Shown: positions 38,498-46,891, counted from the stretch's first letter. The stretch is 53,566 bases of DNA from Chloroflexota bacterium (GCA_030446555.1 JAUJNA010000002.1:159637-213202); one strand, 5' to 3'. Notes: a model not told the origin generated them from the sequence alone. Program-made: numbers and translations.

Positions 38498-39275
38498 CGG
38501 CGTCGGGGCCCAGCTCGGCGCGGAGCGCGGCACGCATCCGTTCGACGGGCGCCGCGACGTCGAGCCACAGCTCGAGGCTGCGCCGACCCTGGCCGAGCAG
38601 GACACCGGCCCCGGCCCGGGCGGTCGCGCCACGCTCGCGAGCTTCGCGGACGAGCCGCGTGGGGCTCGGACGGTAGACGAGGTCGAGGACGCTGAGGTCA
38701 GGACGGAGGAGCGCGGCGGGGATCGGTGTGTCGTCTCCCGCCGTGCCGACCGGCGTGGCGTTGACCACGAGCTGTGCCTCGGTCAGCAGCCGCGGGAGCG
38801 ACTCCCAGCCCGCGGCTCCATCGACCGGCGTGCGGGCCACCGGCGTGACGCGCCCGACGCCCGCCTCGCGCAGGGCCTGGATCAGCGCACGTGCGGCGCC
38901 ACCGGCGCCGAGCACCACCGCGTGCTCGAAGCGCGTGCCAAGGCGCCCCAGCTCCTCCACGATGGCCGGCAGGTCCGTGTTGTGGCCGATGGTGCGGCCG
39001 TCGCGCCGGACCACGGTGTTCACGGCGCGCACCTGGGCAGCGGCCGGCGAAAGATCGTCGACGAGGGCGACGGCGGCTGACTTGTGCGGGGTCGTGACGT
39101 TCGCGCCGAGAGCGTCGTCGGCGCGCAGCGCCTCGAACGCGCGGCCCAGGCCTTCGGCAGGCACGTCGACCAGCTCGTACCGATGCTCGAGCCCCAGCGC
39201 GCGGAACGCTGCGTCGTGCATCCGCGGCGAGGCCGAGTACCCGATGCGATGCCCAAGGAGCCGGACGATGGCCAT
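38490..39275 (-). CDS. aroE: Shikimate 5-dehydrogenase
   Basis: 261 aa; LLGHRIGYSASPRMHDAAFRALGLEHRYELVDV, GANVTTPHKSAAV, VLGAGGAARALIQAL. Confidence 0.95.
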   Translation of the reverse strand: MAIVRLLGHRIGYSASPRMHDAAFRALGLEHRYELVDVPAEGLGRAFEALRADDALGANVTTPHKSAAVALVDDLSPAAAQVRAVNTVVRRDGRTIGHNTDLPAIVEELGRLGTRFEHAVVLGAGGAARALIQALREAGVGRVTPVARTPVDGAAGWESLPRLLTEAQLVVNATPVGTAGDDTPIPAALLRPDLSVLDLVYRPSPTRLVREARERGATARAGAGVLLGQGRRSLELWLDVAAPVERMRAALRAELGPDADV

Positions 39276-39287
39276 GGGTGCTCGCGC

Positions 39288-40496
39288 TCAGCGGGCAGCG
39301 ACGGCGACGGACGGCTGGGTCGATCGACGGCGACGGCGACGGACGGCCGCGAGCAGGTCCGACATCGTGTCGCCGCCGAAGCTCGTGAGGAGGAGGTCGG
39401 CGAGCACCAGCGCGACCATCCCCTCGCCCACGATCGCCGCACGCGGCATGATCGCGATGTCCGAGCGCTCGATGTGCGCGCGTCCCGGCTCGCCGGTCGC
39501 GATGTCGACCGAGCCCAGCGGGCGGCGGAGCGTCGAGACGGGCTTGACCGCGGCGCGCACGACGATGGGCATCCCGTTGCTCATGCCGCCCTCGACACCG
39601 CCAGCGCGGTTGGTCCGACGCGCCCAGCCGTCGGAGGTCGCGTCGAGCTCGTCATGCATCTGGCTCCCCCACCGGCCGGCCACGTCGAAGCCGGCACCCA
39701 GCCCGACGCCCTTGACGGCGGGGATGCCCATGATCGCGGCCGCCAGTCCGGCGTCGAGCCGCGTGTCCCACTCGGAGCTGGATCCCAGTCCGATGGGCAC
39801 CCCTTCGGAGACCACGACGAATGCGCCCCCGACCGAATCGCCGGCCGCCCTCGCCTGGTCGACCTCGACCACCATCCGCCGTTCCGCGTCGGCGTCCGGG
39901 CAGCGAAGCGGTGTCGGATGGGCGAGGTCCGTAGCCACCCACGCGTCGGTGACGCACGTCAGCGGGTCCTCGACGGTGGGGAATGCCCGTACCGAGCCGA
40001 CCTGCTCGACATAGCTCCAGATCCGAACGCCGGCGGCGGCGAGGAGCTGCCGGCAGACGGCGCCGGCCAGCACGCGCGGAGCGGTCGACCGGGCGGATGC
40101 GCGCTCCAGCACGTCGCGGACATCACTCGTGCCGTACTTGATAGCCCCGGCGAGGTCGGCGTGGCCCGGTCGGGCGCGGGTCACCGGCCTGGGCCGTCGC
40201 GCCACCGGGATGGGCTCGATCGCCATCCGCTCCTGCCACTGGACCCAGTCGAGATTGTCGATGCGGAAGGCGAGCGGCGACCCGAGCGTTCGCCCGAAGC
40301 GAAGTCCCGCCATCCACGTCACGCGGTCGCGCTCGATGAGCATCCGCCGACCGCTGCCGTAGCCATGCTGGCGTCGGGCCAGGTCCCGGTCCACGGCGGC
40401 GGTCGAGACCTGCAGGCCGTAGGGCAGGCCCTCGAGCACGCCCGACACGGCCGGGCCATGCGACTCGCCGGCGGTCAGGAGCCGCAGCCGCCTCAC
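39288..40496 (-). CDS. aroC: Chorismate synthase
   Basis: 402 aa; RLLTAGESHGPAVSGVLEGLPYGL, DRDLARRQHGYGSGRRMLIERD, GHADLAGAIKYGTSDVRDVLERASARSTAPRVLAGA. Confidence 0.97.
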   Translation of the reverse strand: MRRLRLLTAGESHGPAVSGVLEGLPYGLQVSTAAVDRDLARRQHGYGSGRRMLIERDRVTWMAGLRFGRTLGSPLAFRIDNLDWVQWQERMAIEPIPVARRPRPVTRARPGHADLAGAIKYGTSDVRDVLERASARSTAPRVLAGAVCRQLLAAAGVRIWSYVEQVGSVRAFPTVEDPLTCVTDAWVATDLAHPTPLRCPDADAERRMVVEVDQARAAGDSVGGAFVVVSEGVPIGLGSSSEWDTRLDAGLAAAIMGIPAVKGVGLGAGFDVAGRWGSQMHDELDATSDGWARRTNRAGGVEGGMSNGMPIVVRAAVKPVSTLRRPLGSVDIATGEPGRAHIERSDIAIMPRAAIVGEGMVALVLADLLLTSFGGDTMSDLLAAVRRRRRRSTQPSVAVAAR

Positions 40497-41869
40497 CCCG
40501 TCGCTCCGAGTACCGCCGCGTCCCGCCAGAAGGTGGGGTATGAGATGGCGACGCAGTCGGGATCGTCGAGCGCAACGTCGCCGACCACGCCGGCCCAGGC
40601 GGCGACGGCCATCGCCATCGCGATGCGGTGGTCGCCTGCGGTGAGGACGCTGGCCGGCAACGCCGGGCCGCGCCCGATGCGCCAGCCGTCGGCCGCTTCC
40701 TCGACCCTTACGCCGCCCGCACGGAGCGCGGCCGCGAGCGTCGCGATCCGGTCACTCTCCTTGACGCGCAGCTCCGCCGCGCCGCGGACCTCGCTCGTGC
40801 CGTCCGCCGTGGCCATCGCAACGGCAAGGAGCGGCAGCTCGTCGATGAGCGGCGCGATCCGGTCGCCCTGCAGCGTGATCGCGCTCAGCCGGGACGCGCT
40901 GCGCACCCGGAGGTCGCCCACCGGCTCGGGGCCGCTATCGGTGTCTTCGTCCGGCGAGGTGTGGCGCGGTCGCACCTCGATATCGCCGCCCATCTCGCGC
41001 AGCGCATCGACGAGGCCCAGGCGCGTCGGGTTCAGGCCGACGCCCAGCAGCTCGATGTCGGCGTCGGGGTGGACCGTCGCCGCGACGATCCAGGCGGCGG
41101 CCGAGGAGATGTCACCGGGTACCTCGAGCGACCGCGCCGCGAGCATCGAGGGACCCCGCACGGTGGTCACCGTCCCCGCGGGGCACGAAGGGTCGGTCAC
41201 GCGGCCCACCCCGGCGCCCAGCCATCGGAGCAGCCGCTCCGTGTGATCGCGGGTCGCCCCGGGTGCGCGGATCACGGTCTGGCCGTCGGCGCTGAGCGCC
41301 GCGATGGCCACCGCACCGAGCACCTGGGCGCTCGCCACCTCCAGGCGGTGCTCCATCGCGGCGAGCGGCCGGTTGCCGCGGATCACGATGGGAGCGTGCC
41401 CGTGGGTCGTCTCCACGGCCGCGCCCATCCGCCGCAGCGGCGTCGCAACGCGCTCCATCGGACGCCGGCTCAGGGATGCGTCACCCCTCAACTCCACCTC
41501 ACCCCTGCCCGACGCCGCGAGGCCGGCGAGGAGCCGCATCGTGGAACCCGAGTTGGCACAGTCCGCCGAGGCGTCGCGTGTCACCCGAACGCCGGCATGA
41601 TCCCCGCGCCCCGCGACGCGAAACGATGTCGGGTCGTCCGGACCTACGCCCTGGTCCTCTCCGATGAAGGCGCCCAGCGCACGGAGCGCCCCGACCGTCG
41701 AGAGGACGTCGTGTCCCGGGTGTCGGATGGAGATGATCGCGTCGCCCGACGCCATCGCGCCGAACATGAGGGCCCGGTGGGCGATCGACTTGTCGCCCGG
41801 CAGCCGGATGGACCCCCGAAGCCGCGAAGCCCGGGCGAGCGGATGCACCGCCGCGACGGTCCCGGTCAC
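40493..41869 (-). CDS. aroA: 3-phosphoshikimate 1-carboxyvinyltransferase (EPSP synthase)
   Basis: 458 aa; RGSIRLPGDKSIAHRALMFGAMASG, DCANSGSTMRLLAGLAA, GDASLSRRPMERV, PGDISSAAAWIVAA. Confidence 0.96.
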   Translation of the reverse strand: MTGTVAAVHPLARASRLRGSIRLPGDKSIAHRALMFGAMASGDAIISIRHPGHDVLSTVGALRALGAFIGEDQGVGPDDPTSFRVAGRGDHAGVRVTRDASADCANSGSTMRLLAGLAASGRGEVELRGDASLSRRPMERVATPLRRMGAAVETTHGHAPIVIRGNRPLAAMEHRLEVASAQVLGAVAIAALSADGQTVIRAPGATRDHTERLLRWLGAGVGRVTDPSCPAGTVTTVRGPSMLAARSLEVPGDISSAAAWIVAATVHPDADIELLGVGLNPTRLGLVDALREMGGDIEVRPRHTSPDEDTDSGPEPVGDLRVRSASRLSAITLQGDRIAPLIDELPLLAVAMATADGTSEVRGAAELRVKESDRIATLAAALRAGGVRVEEAADGWRIGRGPALPASVLTAGDHRIAMAMAVAAWAGVVGDVALDDPDCVAISYPTFWRDAAVLGATG

Positions 41870-43206
41870 CCGGTCGCCTCCGTCCTCTGCGACGCGGCGG
41901 AGCCCATGGCATGCCGGCGCTGCACCGAGCGGGACGCTCGGAGGACGGCGGAGAGCACCATCCGCAGCTCTTCGTCATCCAGGACGCCGCTCGCGCTGGT
42001 GTCCAGGGCACGCTGGAGCACGTCGCGCTCGCGCAAGACGTCGTGCCCGTGGGCGGCCGTTCCCCTCGCGTCCTGCACGGCGAGTGCGATGCGCGCGCGC
42101 TCATGGAGCAGCTCCACCAGTCTCGCGTCCAGCGCATCGATGCGCTCGCGGAGCCCGGTGAGCGCAGCAGGGGTCGCGGCGGCGGGCGGTCCGACGACGT
42201 CGGTCGGACGGAGGTACTCCAGGCGACGGAGCTCGTCCATCAGCGCCCCGAACTCGGGGAAGGAGAGCGACTGGTCGCCGTCCGATCGGGCGCGCGCCGG
42301 ATCGGGATGGACCTCGACGATGAGGCCATCGGCGCCCACGGCTGCAGCCGCGAGCGCCATCGGTGCGACGAGTGAGCGGCGGCCCGTGCCGTGCGACGGG
42401 TCGATGATCACCGGCAGATGGGTCAGCTCACGCAGGACGGGCACGGCCGACAGGTCGAGCGTGTTGCGGGTTGCGGGTTCGAACGTCCGGATGCCCCGTT
42501 CGCACAGGATGACGTTGCTGTTGCCGCTCGAGAGGACATATTCGGCGGCCATCAGCCACTCCTCGATCGTGGCGCCGAAGCCGCGCTTCAACAGGATCGG
42601 CTTGCGTGTCTGACCGGCCGCGCGCAGCAGCGCGAAATTGTGCATGTTGCGGCTGCCGATCTGGATGACATCCACGTAGCGGTCGAACAGCTCGACCTGC
42701 CCGGTCTCGGTCATCTCGGAGATGATCGGCATGCCGGTCTCGTCACGTGCCCGGGCCAGCAGCTGCAGCGCCGGCTCACCGAGACCCTGGAATGCGTATG
42801 GCGACGTGCGCGGCTTGAACGCCCCGCCACGCAGGATCCGGGCGCCCTCGCGGTGGACCCACCGCGCGGTAGCGAGTAGTTGCTCCTCCGACTCGACCGA
42901 GCACGGCCCCGCCATCGTCACGAGCGGGCTGCCCGCGCCGACCTTGACGGCACCGATGCCGATACGCGTGCGGTCAGGGTGGTGCTCGAGGCTCGCGAGC
43001 TTGTACGGCCGGGTGACGCGGATGACCTCTTCCACACCGGACAGGGTCCCCACGTGCCCCACCCGCTCCAGGTCCGTTCCGACGACACCGATGATCACCC
43101 GCTCCTGACCCTCGCTGACGAACGCCTCGAGGCCCTCGTTGCGAATCAGCTCGCAGACTTGTTCGACCTCCCGAGGCTCGGCGCTCGGGCGCATCACGAC
43201 GATCAT
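41866..43206 (-). CDS. 3-deoxy-7-phosphoheptulonate synthase with C-terminal chorismate mutase domain
   Basis: ATG 43206; AGPCSVESEEQLLATARWVHREGARILRGGAFKPRTSPYAFQGLGEPALQLL, DPSHGTGRRSLV; C-terminal LRERIDALDARLVELLHERARIALAVQDARG (AroQ-type chorismate mutase). Confidence 0.94.
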   Translation of the reverse strand: MIVVMRPSAEPREVEQVCELIRNEGLEAFVSEGQERVIIGVVGTDLERVGHVGTLSGVEEVIRVTRPYKLASLEHHPDRTRIGIGAVKVGAGSPLVTMAGPCSVESEEQLLATARWVHREGARILRGGAFKPRTSPYAFQGLGEPALQLLARARDETGMPIISEMTETGQVELFDRYVDVIQIGSRNMHNFALLRAAGQTRKPILLKRGFGATIEEWLMAAEYVLSSGNSNVILCERGIRTFEPATRNTLDLSAVPVLRELTHLPVIIDPSHGTGRRSLVAPMALAAAAVGADGLIVEVHPDPARARSDGDQSLSFPEFGALMDELRRLEYLRPTDVVGPPAAATPAALTGLRERIDALDARLVELLHERARIALAVQDARGTAAHGHDVLRERDVLQRALDTSASGVLDDEELRMVLSAVLRASRSVQRRHAMGSAASQRTEATG

Positions 43207-43230
43207 GGGCAGCCTCTTTCCCGGTCCTGA

Positions 43231-43271
43231 CCCGAAAAGACGAAACGCAGGTCGCCTTGCGGCACCTGCGT
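43231..43271 (-). terminator. Terminator-like hairpin plus U-rich tail in the aro leader
   Basis: Minus strand ACGCAGGTGCCGCAAGGCGACCTGCGTTTCGTCTTTTCGG: 8-bp perfect stem plus GCC/GGC extension, then TTTCGTCTTTT; lies 5' of the DAHP synthase start codon. Confidence 0.6.
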
Positions 43272-43324
43272 CTGCGGGCACGAGATGACCTGCTGGCGAG
43301 CGTTGCTCGCCGGCCTCGTACCCG

Positions 43325-43354
43325 CTAGGCGTAATACCCGAAGGAGAGGGTCAT
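43325..43354 (-). CDS. Candidate leader peptide MTLSFGYYA (Phe/Tyr-containing)
   Basis: Minus strand ATG ACC CTC TCC TTC GGG TAT TAC GCC TAG; begins 10 nt after a -10-like TAGGCT and is followed immediately by an RNA stem. Confidence 0.6.
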   Translation of the reverse strand: MTLSFGYYA

Positions 43355-43364
43355 CAGGGCGCGG

Positions 43365-43393
43365 AGCCTAGGGGCACGCCCGCCTCGTGTCAA
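43365..43393 (-). promoter_or_regulatory. Sigma70-type promoter of the shikimate operon
   Basis: Minus strand TTGACA (43393-43388), 17-nt spacer, TAGGCT (43370-43365). Confidence 0.75.
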
Positions 43394-43426
43394 TCACTCG
43401 AAGGCCGTGAACATCGCTCGAAGGCC
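43387..43426. repeat. Two adjacent imperfect 20-bp direct repeats overlapping the aro -35 element
   Basis: Plus strand GTGTCAATCACTCGAAGGCC (43387-43406) and GTGAACATCGCTCGAAGGCC (43407-43426). Confidence 0.85.
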
Positions 43427-43506
43427 GCGGGCCCGCCTGCAGGCACCCTCATGGCCATCGAGGGGCATGCTGTCCTCGGGGGACCCACTCGATGGGCAGG
43501 GAGGCC

Positions 43507-44025
43507 ATGGGCAAGGAGATGGGGCGGTCGGCCGTCGAGACCGAGGTCGATGATCGAGCGCTCCTCGCTGAAGCGCGGCGCGCGATCCTCTCGACGATCG
43601 CGCCGGACGGGCGGCCGCGGTCCGTGCCGATCTGCTTCGTCGTCGTCGGCGCGGCGGTCTGGACGCCGCTCGACGAGAAGCCCAAGCGGACGCCCGATCC
43701 TCGCGCACTCGCCCGCGTCCGGGACATCCTCCGCGACCCGCGCGTCACTCTCCTCGTCGATCGCTGGGACGAGGACTGGGCCCGACTGGCATGGCTTCGC
43801 ATCGAGGGGACGGCCTCACTGGTCGAGCCCGGCGAGGACGGCCACGAGCGCGCCGTCTGGGGGCTTCGCGCCCGCTATCCCCAGTACGCGACGCAGACCC
43901 TGGAAGATCGTCCGCTCATCCGCATCGACATGGAAGGGGTCGTCGCCTGGAGCGCCGCCGACCCCGGCCAGGAGCCTGGGCGTCCGGCACCTAGCCCCCC
44001 TTCCGCAGACCTCCCCGGCGGGTGA
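43507..44025 (+). CDS. PPOX-class F420-dependent oxidoreductase-like (pyridoxamine 5'-phosphate oxidase family)
   Basis: LAEARRAILSTIAPDGRPRSVPICFVVVGAAVWTPLDEKPKRTPDPRALARVRDILRDPRVTLLVDRWDEDWARLAWLRIEGTASLVEPG; SD AGGGAGG before ATG 43507. Confidence 0.88.
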   Translation: MGKEMGRSAVETEVDDRALLAEARRAILSTIAPDGRPRSVPICFVVVGAAVWTPLDEKPKRTPDPRALARVRDILRDPRVTLLVDRWDEDWARLAWLRIEGTASLVEPGEDGHERAVWGLRARYPQYATQTLEDRPLIRIDMEGVVAWSAADPGQEPGRPAPSPPSADLPGG

Positions 44026-44521
44026 TCGCGCGACTGGCCAGCGCCGCCACGCCCATCGCCACGAGAGCTCGCTCGGCGATGGGCAGCGGCCGGACGACGG
44101 CGAGGAACTGCTCCGCTCGGGACCTGTCGATGGTCGCGAGCAGGGCCGACCCGCGCGGCGTCAGCGCCAGCGTCCGCTGACGCCTGTCCACGGCTTCCTC
44201 GACGCGCTCGACCAGCTCGCGGCGCTCCAGGCCGGTCACGATCCGACTGGTGGCGGAAGGGGTCCGACCGATGCGATCGGCGAGGTCGGCGATGGTCAGT
44301 GTCTCGGCCCCACCGATCGCGTACAGCGCCGCCAACTGTGTGAACCCCAGCCGCAGCTCCCCCAGCTGCGACGCGAAGCCGATGACCAGCTCCCGCCAGA
44401 GCGCGCGTCCCACCGCGATGCGGTCCGAGAGCAGGCGCGGGTTCTGGAGCTCATCGCGCGCCGCCTGGACGACCGGGCTTAGCAGGCCGTCGGTCGCGGC
44501 GGCATCGGGGGACTGGCGCAT
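43991..44521 (-). CDS. MarR family transcriptional regulator (start at 44521 or GTG 44539)
   Basis: FTQLAALYAIGGAETLTIADLADRIGRTPSATSRIVTGLERRELVERVEEAVDRRQRTLALTPRGSALL (winged HTH). Confidence 0.9.
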   Translation of the reverse strand: MRQSPDAAATDGLLSPVVQAARDELQNPRLLSDRIAVGRALWRELVIGFASQLGELRLGFTQLAALYAIGGAETLTIADLADRIGRTPSATSRIVTGLERRELVERVEEAVDRRQRTLALTPRGSALLATIDRSRAEQFLAVVRPLPIAERALVAMGVAALASRAITRRGGLRKGG

Positions 44522-44622
44522 GCATGCATGGTTGCACACATCCGACGCGTAGAGCCGCTCGCCACTGCTACGGTTCGGTGGTCGCGGGCTGACCTAGGCC
44601 TGTGCGTCCCCGAAAGGAAACC

Positions 44623-45603
44623 TTGTCGATCGCGTTCGTCTTCCCGGGCCAGGGCTCACAATCGATGGGCATGGGCCGCGCCCTCGCCGATGCTTCGCCG
44701 GCCGCTGCCCGCGTCTTCACGGCAGCCGACGAGGCGCTGGACGGTGAGTCCCTCACCGAGCTCGCGTGGAGCGGTCCCCCCGAGACGCTCGACCTGACGA
44801 GCAACGCCCAGCCGGCGCTCGTTGCCACGTCGATGGCGTTCCTGGAGGCGCTGTCGGAGCGATGGGCCGAGGACGGCAGCGAGCCGGCCGAGCCCAGCTT
44901 CTTCTGTGGCCATTCGATGGGTCAGTACAGCGCCATGGTGGCCGCGGGCGTGCTCGACCTCGGCGACGGGATCCGTCTCGTGCGCGAGCGGGGTCGACTC
45001 ATGCAGGCCTCCGCCGAGGACGGTGCCATGGCAGCCATCATCGGCTTGGACGACTCGCGCCTGTCCGAGCTGGAGGCGGCCGGCCGGGAAGCCGGCATCC
45101 TGACCATCGCCAATCGCAACTCACCGGGCCAGGTGGTCATCAGCGGCGAACGAGCCGCGGTGGAGCGAGCAGCGGAAGCCGCGAAGGGCCTCGGGGCCAA
45201 GCGTGCCGTCCTGTTGCCGGTCAGCGTCGCGGCGCATTCGCCGCTCATGGAACGCGCGGCCGAGGGCATGCGGGCGGTGCTCGAGGAAGTGCCCTTCCGG
45301 GACCCATCCTCGCCGCTCCTGGCGAACGCCGATGCGCGTCCGCTGACCACCGGCGAGGAGTGCCGCGGTGAGCTCATCGAGCACCTGACCCGCGGCGTCG
45401 ACTGGGTGCGCGCCGTGGAGGCCATGCGCCAGGCCGGCGTGGACACGTTCGTCGAGGTGGGCCCGGGCAAGGTGCTCACGAACCTGATCAGGCGCATCGC
45501 ACCCGATGCGACGGCCGTCGCCACCGATGACACTGCCGCGCCAGGCGGCCTGCGCGATCCCTTCCGACCCACGTCCCGACCCGCCTCCCAGCCCGCGTCG
45601 TAG
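44623..45603 (+). CDS. fabD: Malonyl-CoA:ACP transacylase
   Basis: TTG 44623 after GAAAGGAA; LSIAFVFPGQGSQSMGMGRAL, FFCGHSMGQYSAMVAAGVL, VVISGERAAVERA, FVEVGPGKVLTNLIRRI. Confidence 0.95.
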   Translation: MSIAFVFPGQGSQSMGMGRALADASPAAARVFTAADEALDGESLTELAWSGPPETLDLTSNAQPALVATSMAFLEALSERWAEDGSEPAEPSFFCGHSMGQYSAMVAAGVLDLGDGIRLVRERGRLMQASAEDGAMAAIIGLDDSRLSELEAAGREAGILTIANRNSPGQVVISGERAAVERAAEAAKGLGAKRAVLLPVSVAAHSPLMERAAEGMRAVLEEVPFRDPSSPLLANADARPLTTGEECRGELIEHLTRGVDWVRAVEAMRQAGVDTFVEVGPGKVLTNLIRRIAPDATAVATDDTAAPGGLRDPFRPTSRPASQPAS

Positions 45604-45628
45604 GCGCCAGAGGAGTAGCTCTCGGATC

Positions 45629-46891
45629 ATGCGCCGCCCCGACTTCTCCCGCCGCGTCGCCGTCACCGGTCTCGGCGTCATCAGCCCCATCGGCCAGGAC
45701 ATCGAGACCGTCTGGTCGAACCTCGTCCGTGGCAACAGCGGGCTGCGGCGCATCACGCGCTGGGATCCGGCGCCCTACGAGGCGCAGGTGGCGGGTGAGG
45801 TGGAATTCGACGCAGCGGCATGGATGGACTTCAAGGCCGCTCGGCGCACCGACCGCAACGTGGTCATGGGGGTCGCGGCAGCGAAGCAGGCACTCGCCGA
45901 CTCGGAGCTGGCCATCACCCCCGAGAACCGCGATGACATCGGGGTCATCTTCGGCTCCGGCGCTGGCGGCCCCTACCTGATGATGGAGAACAAATCGACC
46001 TGGGACAGCAAGGGCGCCCGGTCGGTCAGCCCGTTCTTCATCGCCAACATGCTGCCCGACACGGCGTCGGGCCAGATCGCCATCGAGACCGGCATCCGCG
46101 GCCCCAACATGTGCGTGGTCACGGCCTGTTCCACCGGCACCCACAACATCGGTGAGGCGGCCGAGGGCATCCGCCGCGGCGACTACGTGGCGGCTCTCAC
46201 GGGCGCGACGGAGAACCCGCTCCATGAGCTGGCCCACATCGGCTTCTCGAACATGCGGGGCATGGGCATGCCGCGACCCGGCGAGGGTGTGGAGAGCGTC
46301 TCACGCCCCTTCGACGCCACGCGCAACGGGTTCGTCCTGGGCGAGGGTGCCGGCGCGATGATGCTGGAGGACCTGGAGCACGCCCGGGCGCGCGGAGCGA
46401 AGGTCTACGCCGAGGTCGTGGGCTACGGGTCTGCCGCCGACGCCTGGGACCTGATCCAGCCCGTGGAGAAGGGCGACGGCATCCGCCGGGCGATGCTCCA
46501 GGCCCTCGAACGACACGGCGTGCCGGCCGACGAGGTAGACCTCATCAACCCGCACGGCACGTCCACGCCACTCGGTGACCTGCGCGAGGCGCAGGCCATC
46601 TGGTCCGTCTTCGGCGACCACACGCCCAAGGTGGCCATCAGCGCCACCAAGTCACTGACGGGTCACCTGATGGGCGCCTCGGGGGCGTTCGAGGGGGTCG
46701 CCACCGTACTCTCGGTGCACCATCAGTGTGCGCCCGCCACGGCGAACTACCGCGACGAGGATCCGGAGATCGCCCTTGACGTCGTCCACGGCTCGTCGCG
46801 GTCGATGCCGATCCGCTACGCCATGTCGGACAACATCGGCCTGGGCGGCCACAACGGCGCCGTCATCTTCAAGCGCTACGAGGACGACTGA
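45629..46891 (+). CDS. fabF: Beta-ketoacyl-ACP synthase II
   Basis: RRVAVTGLGVISPIGQDIETVW, VVTACSTGTHNIGEAAEGIRRG, INPHGTSTPLGDLREAQAI, SATKSLTGHLMGASGAFEGV. Confidence 0.95.
   Translation: MRRPDFSRRVAVTGLGVISPIGQDIETVWSNLVRGNSGLRRITRWDPAPYEAQVAGEVEFDAAAWMDFKAARRTDRNVVMGVAAAKQALADSELAITPENRDDIGVIFGSGAGGPYLMMENKSTWDSKGARSVSPFFIANMLPDTASGQIAIETGIRGPNMCVVTACSTGTHNIGEAAEGIRRGDYVAALTGATENPLHELAHIGFSNMRGMGMPRPGEGVESVSRPFDATRNGFVLGEGAGAMMLEDLEHARARGAKVYAEVVGYGSAADAWDLIQPVEKGDGIRRAMLQALERHGVPADEVDLINPHGTSTPLGDLREAQAIWSVFGDHTPKVAISATKSLTGHLMGASGAFEGVATVLSVHHQCAPATANYRDEDPEIALDVVHGSSRSMPIRYAMSDNIGLGGHNGAVIFKRYEDD

Noticed and set aside
43207-43400. T-box or trp-type riboswitch upstream of the aro operon
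   Set aside because: No T-box consensus or specifier-loop architecture recognised; the leader-peptide explanation fits the sequence better.
43991-44025. 35-nt convergent overlap between the PPOX and MarR genes
   Set aside because: Ordinary convergent stop overlap in a compact genome; not evidence of a system.
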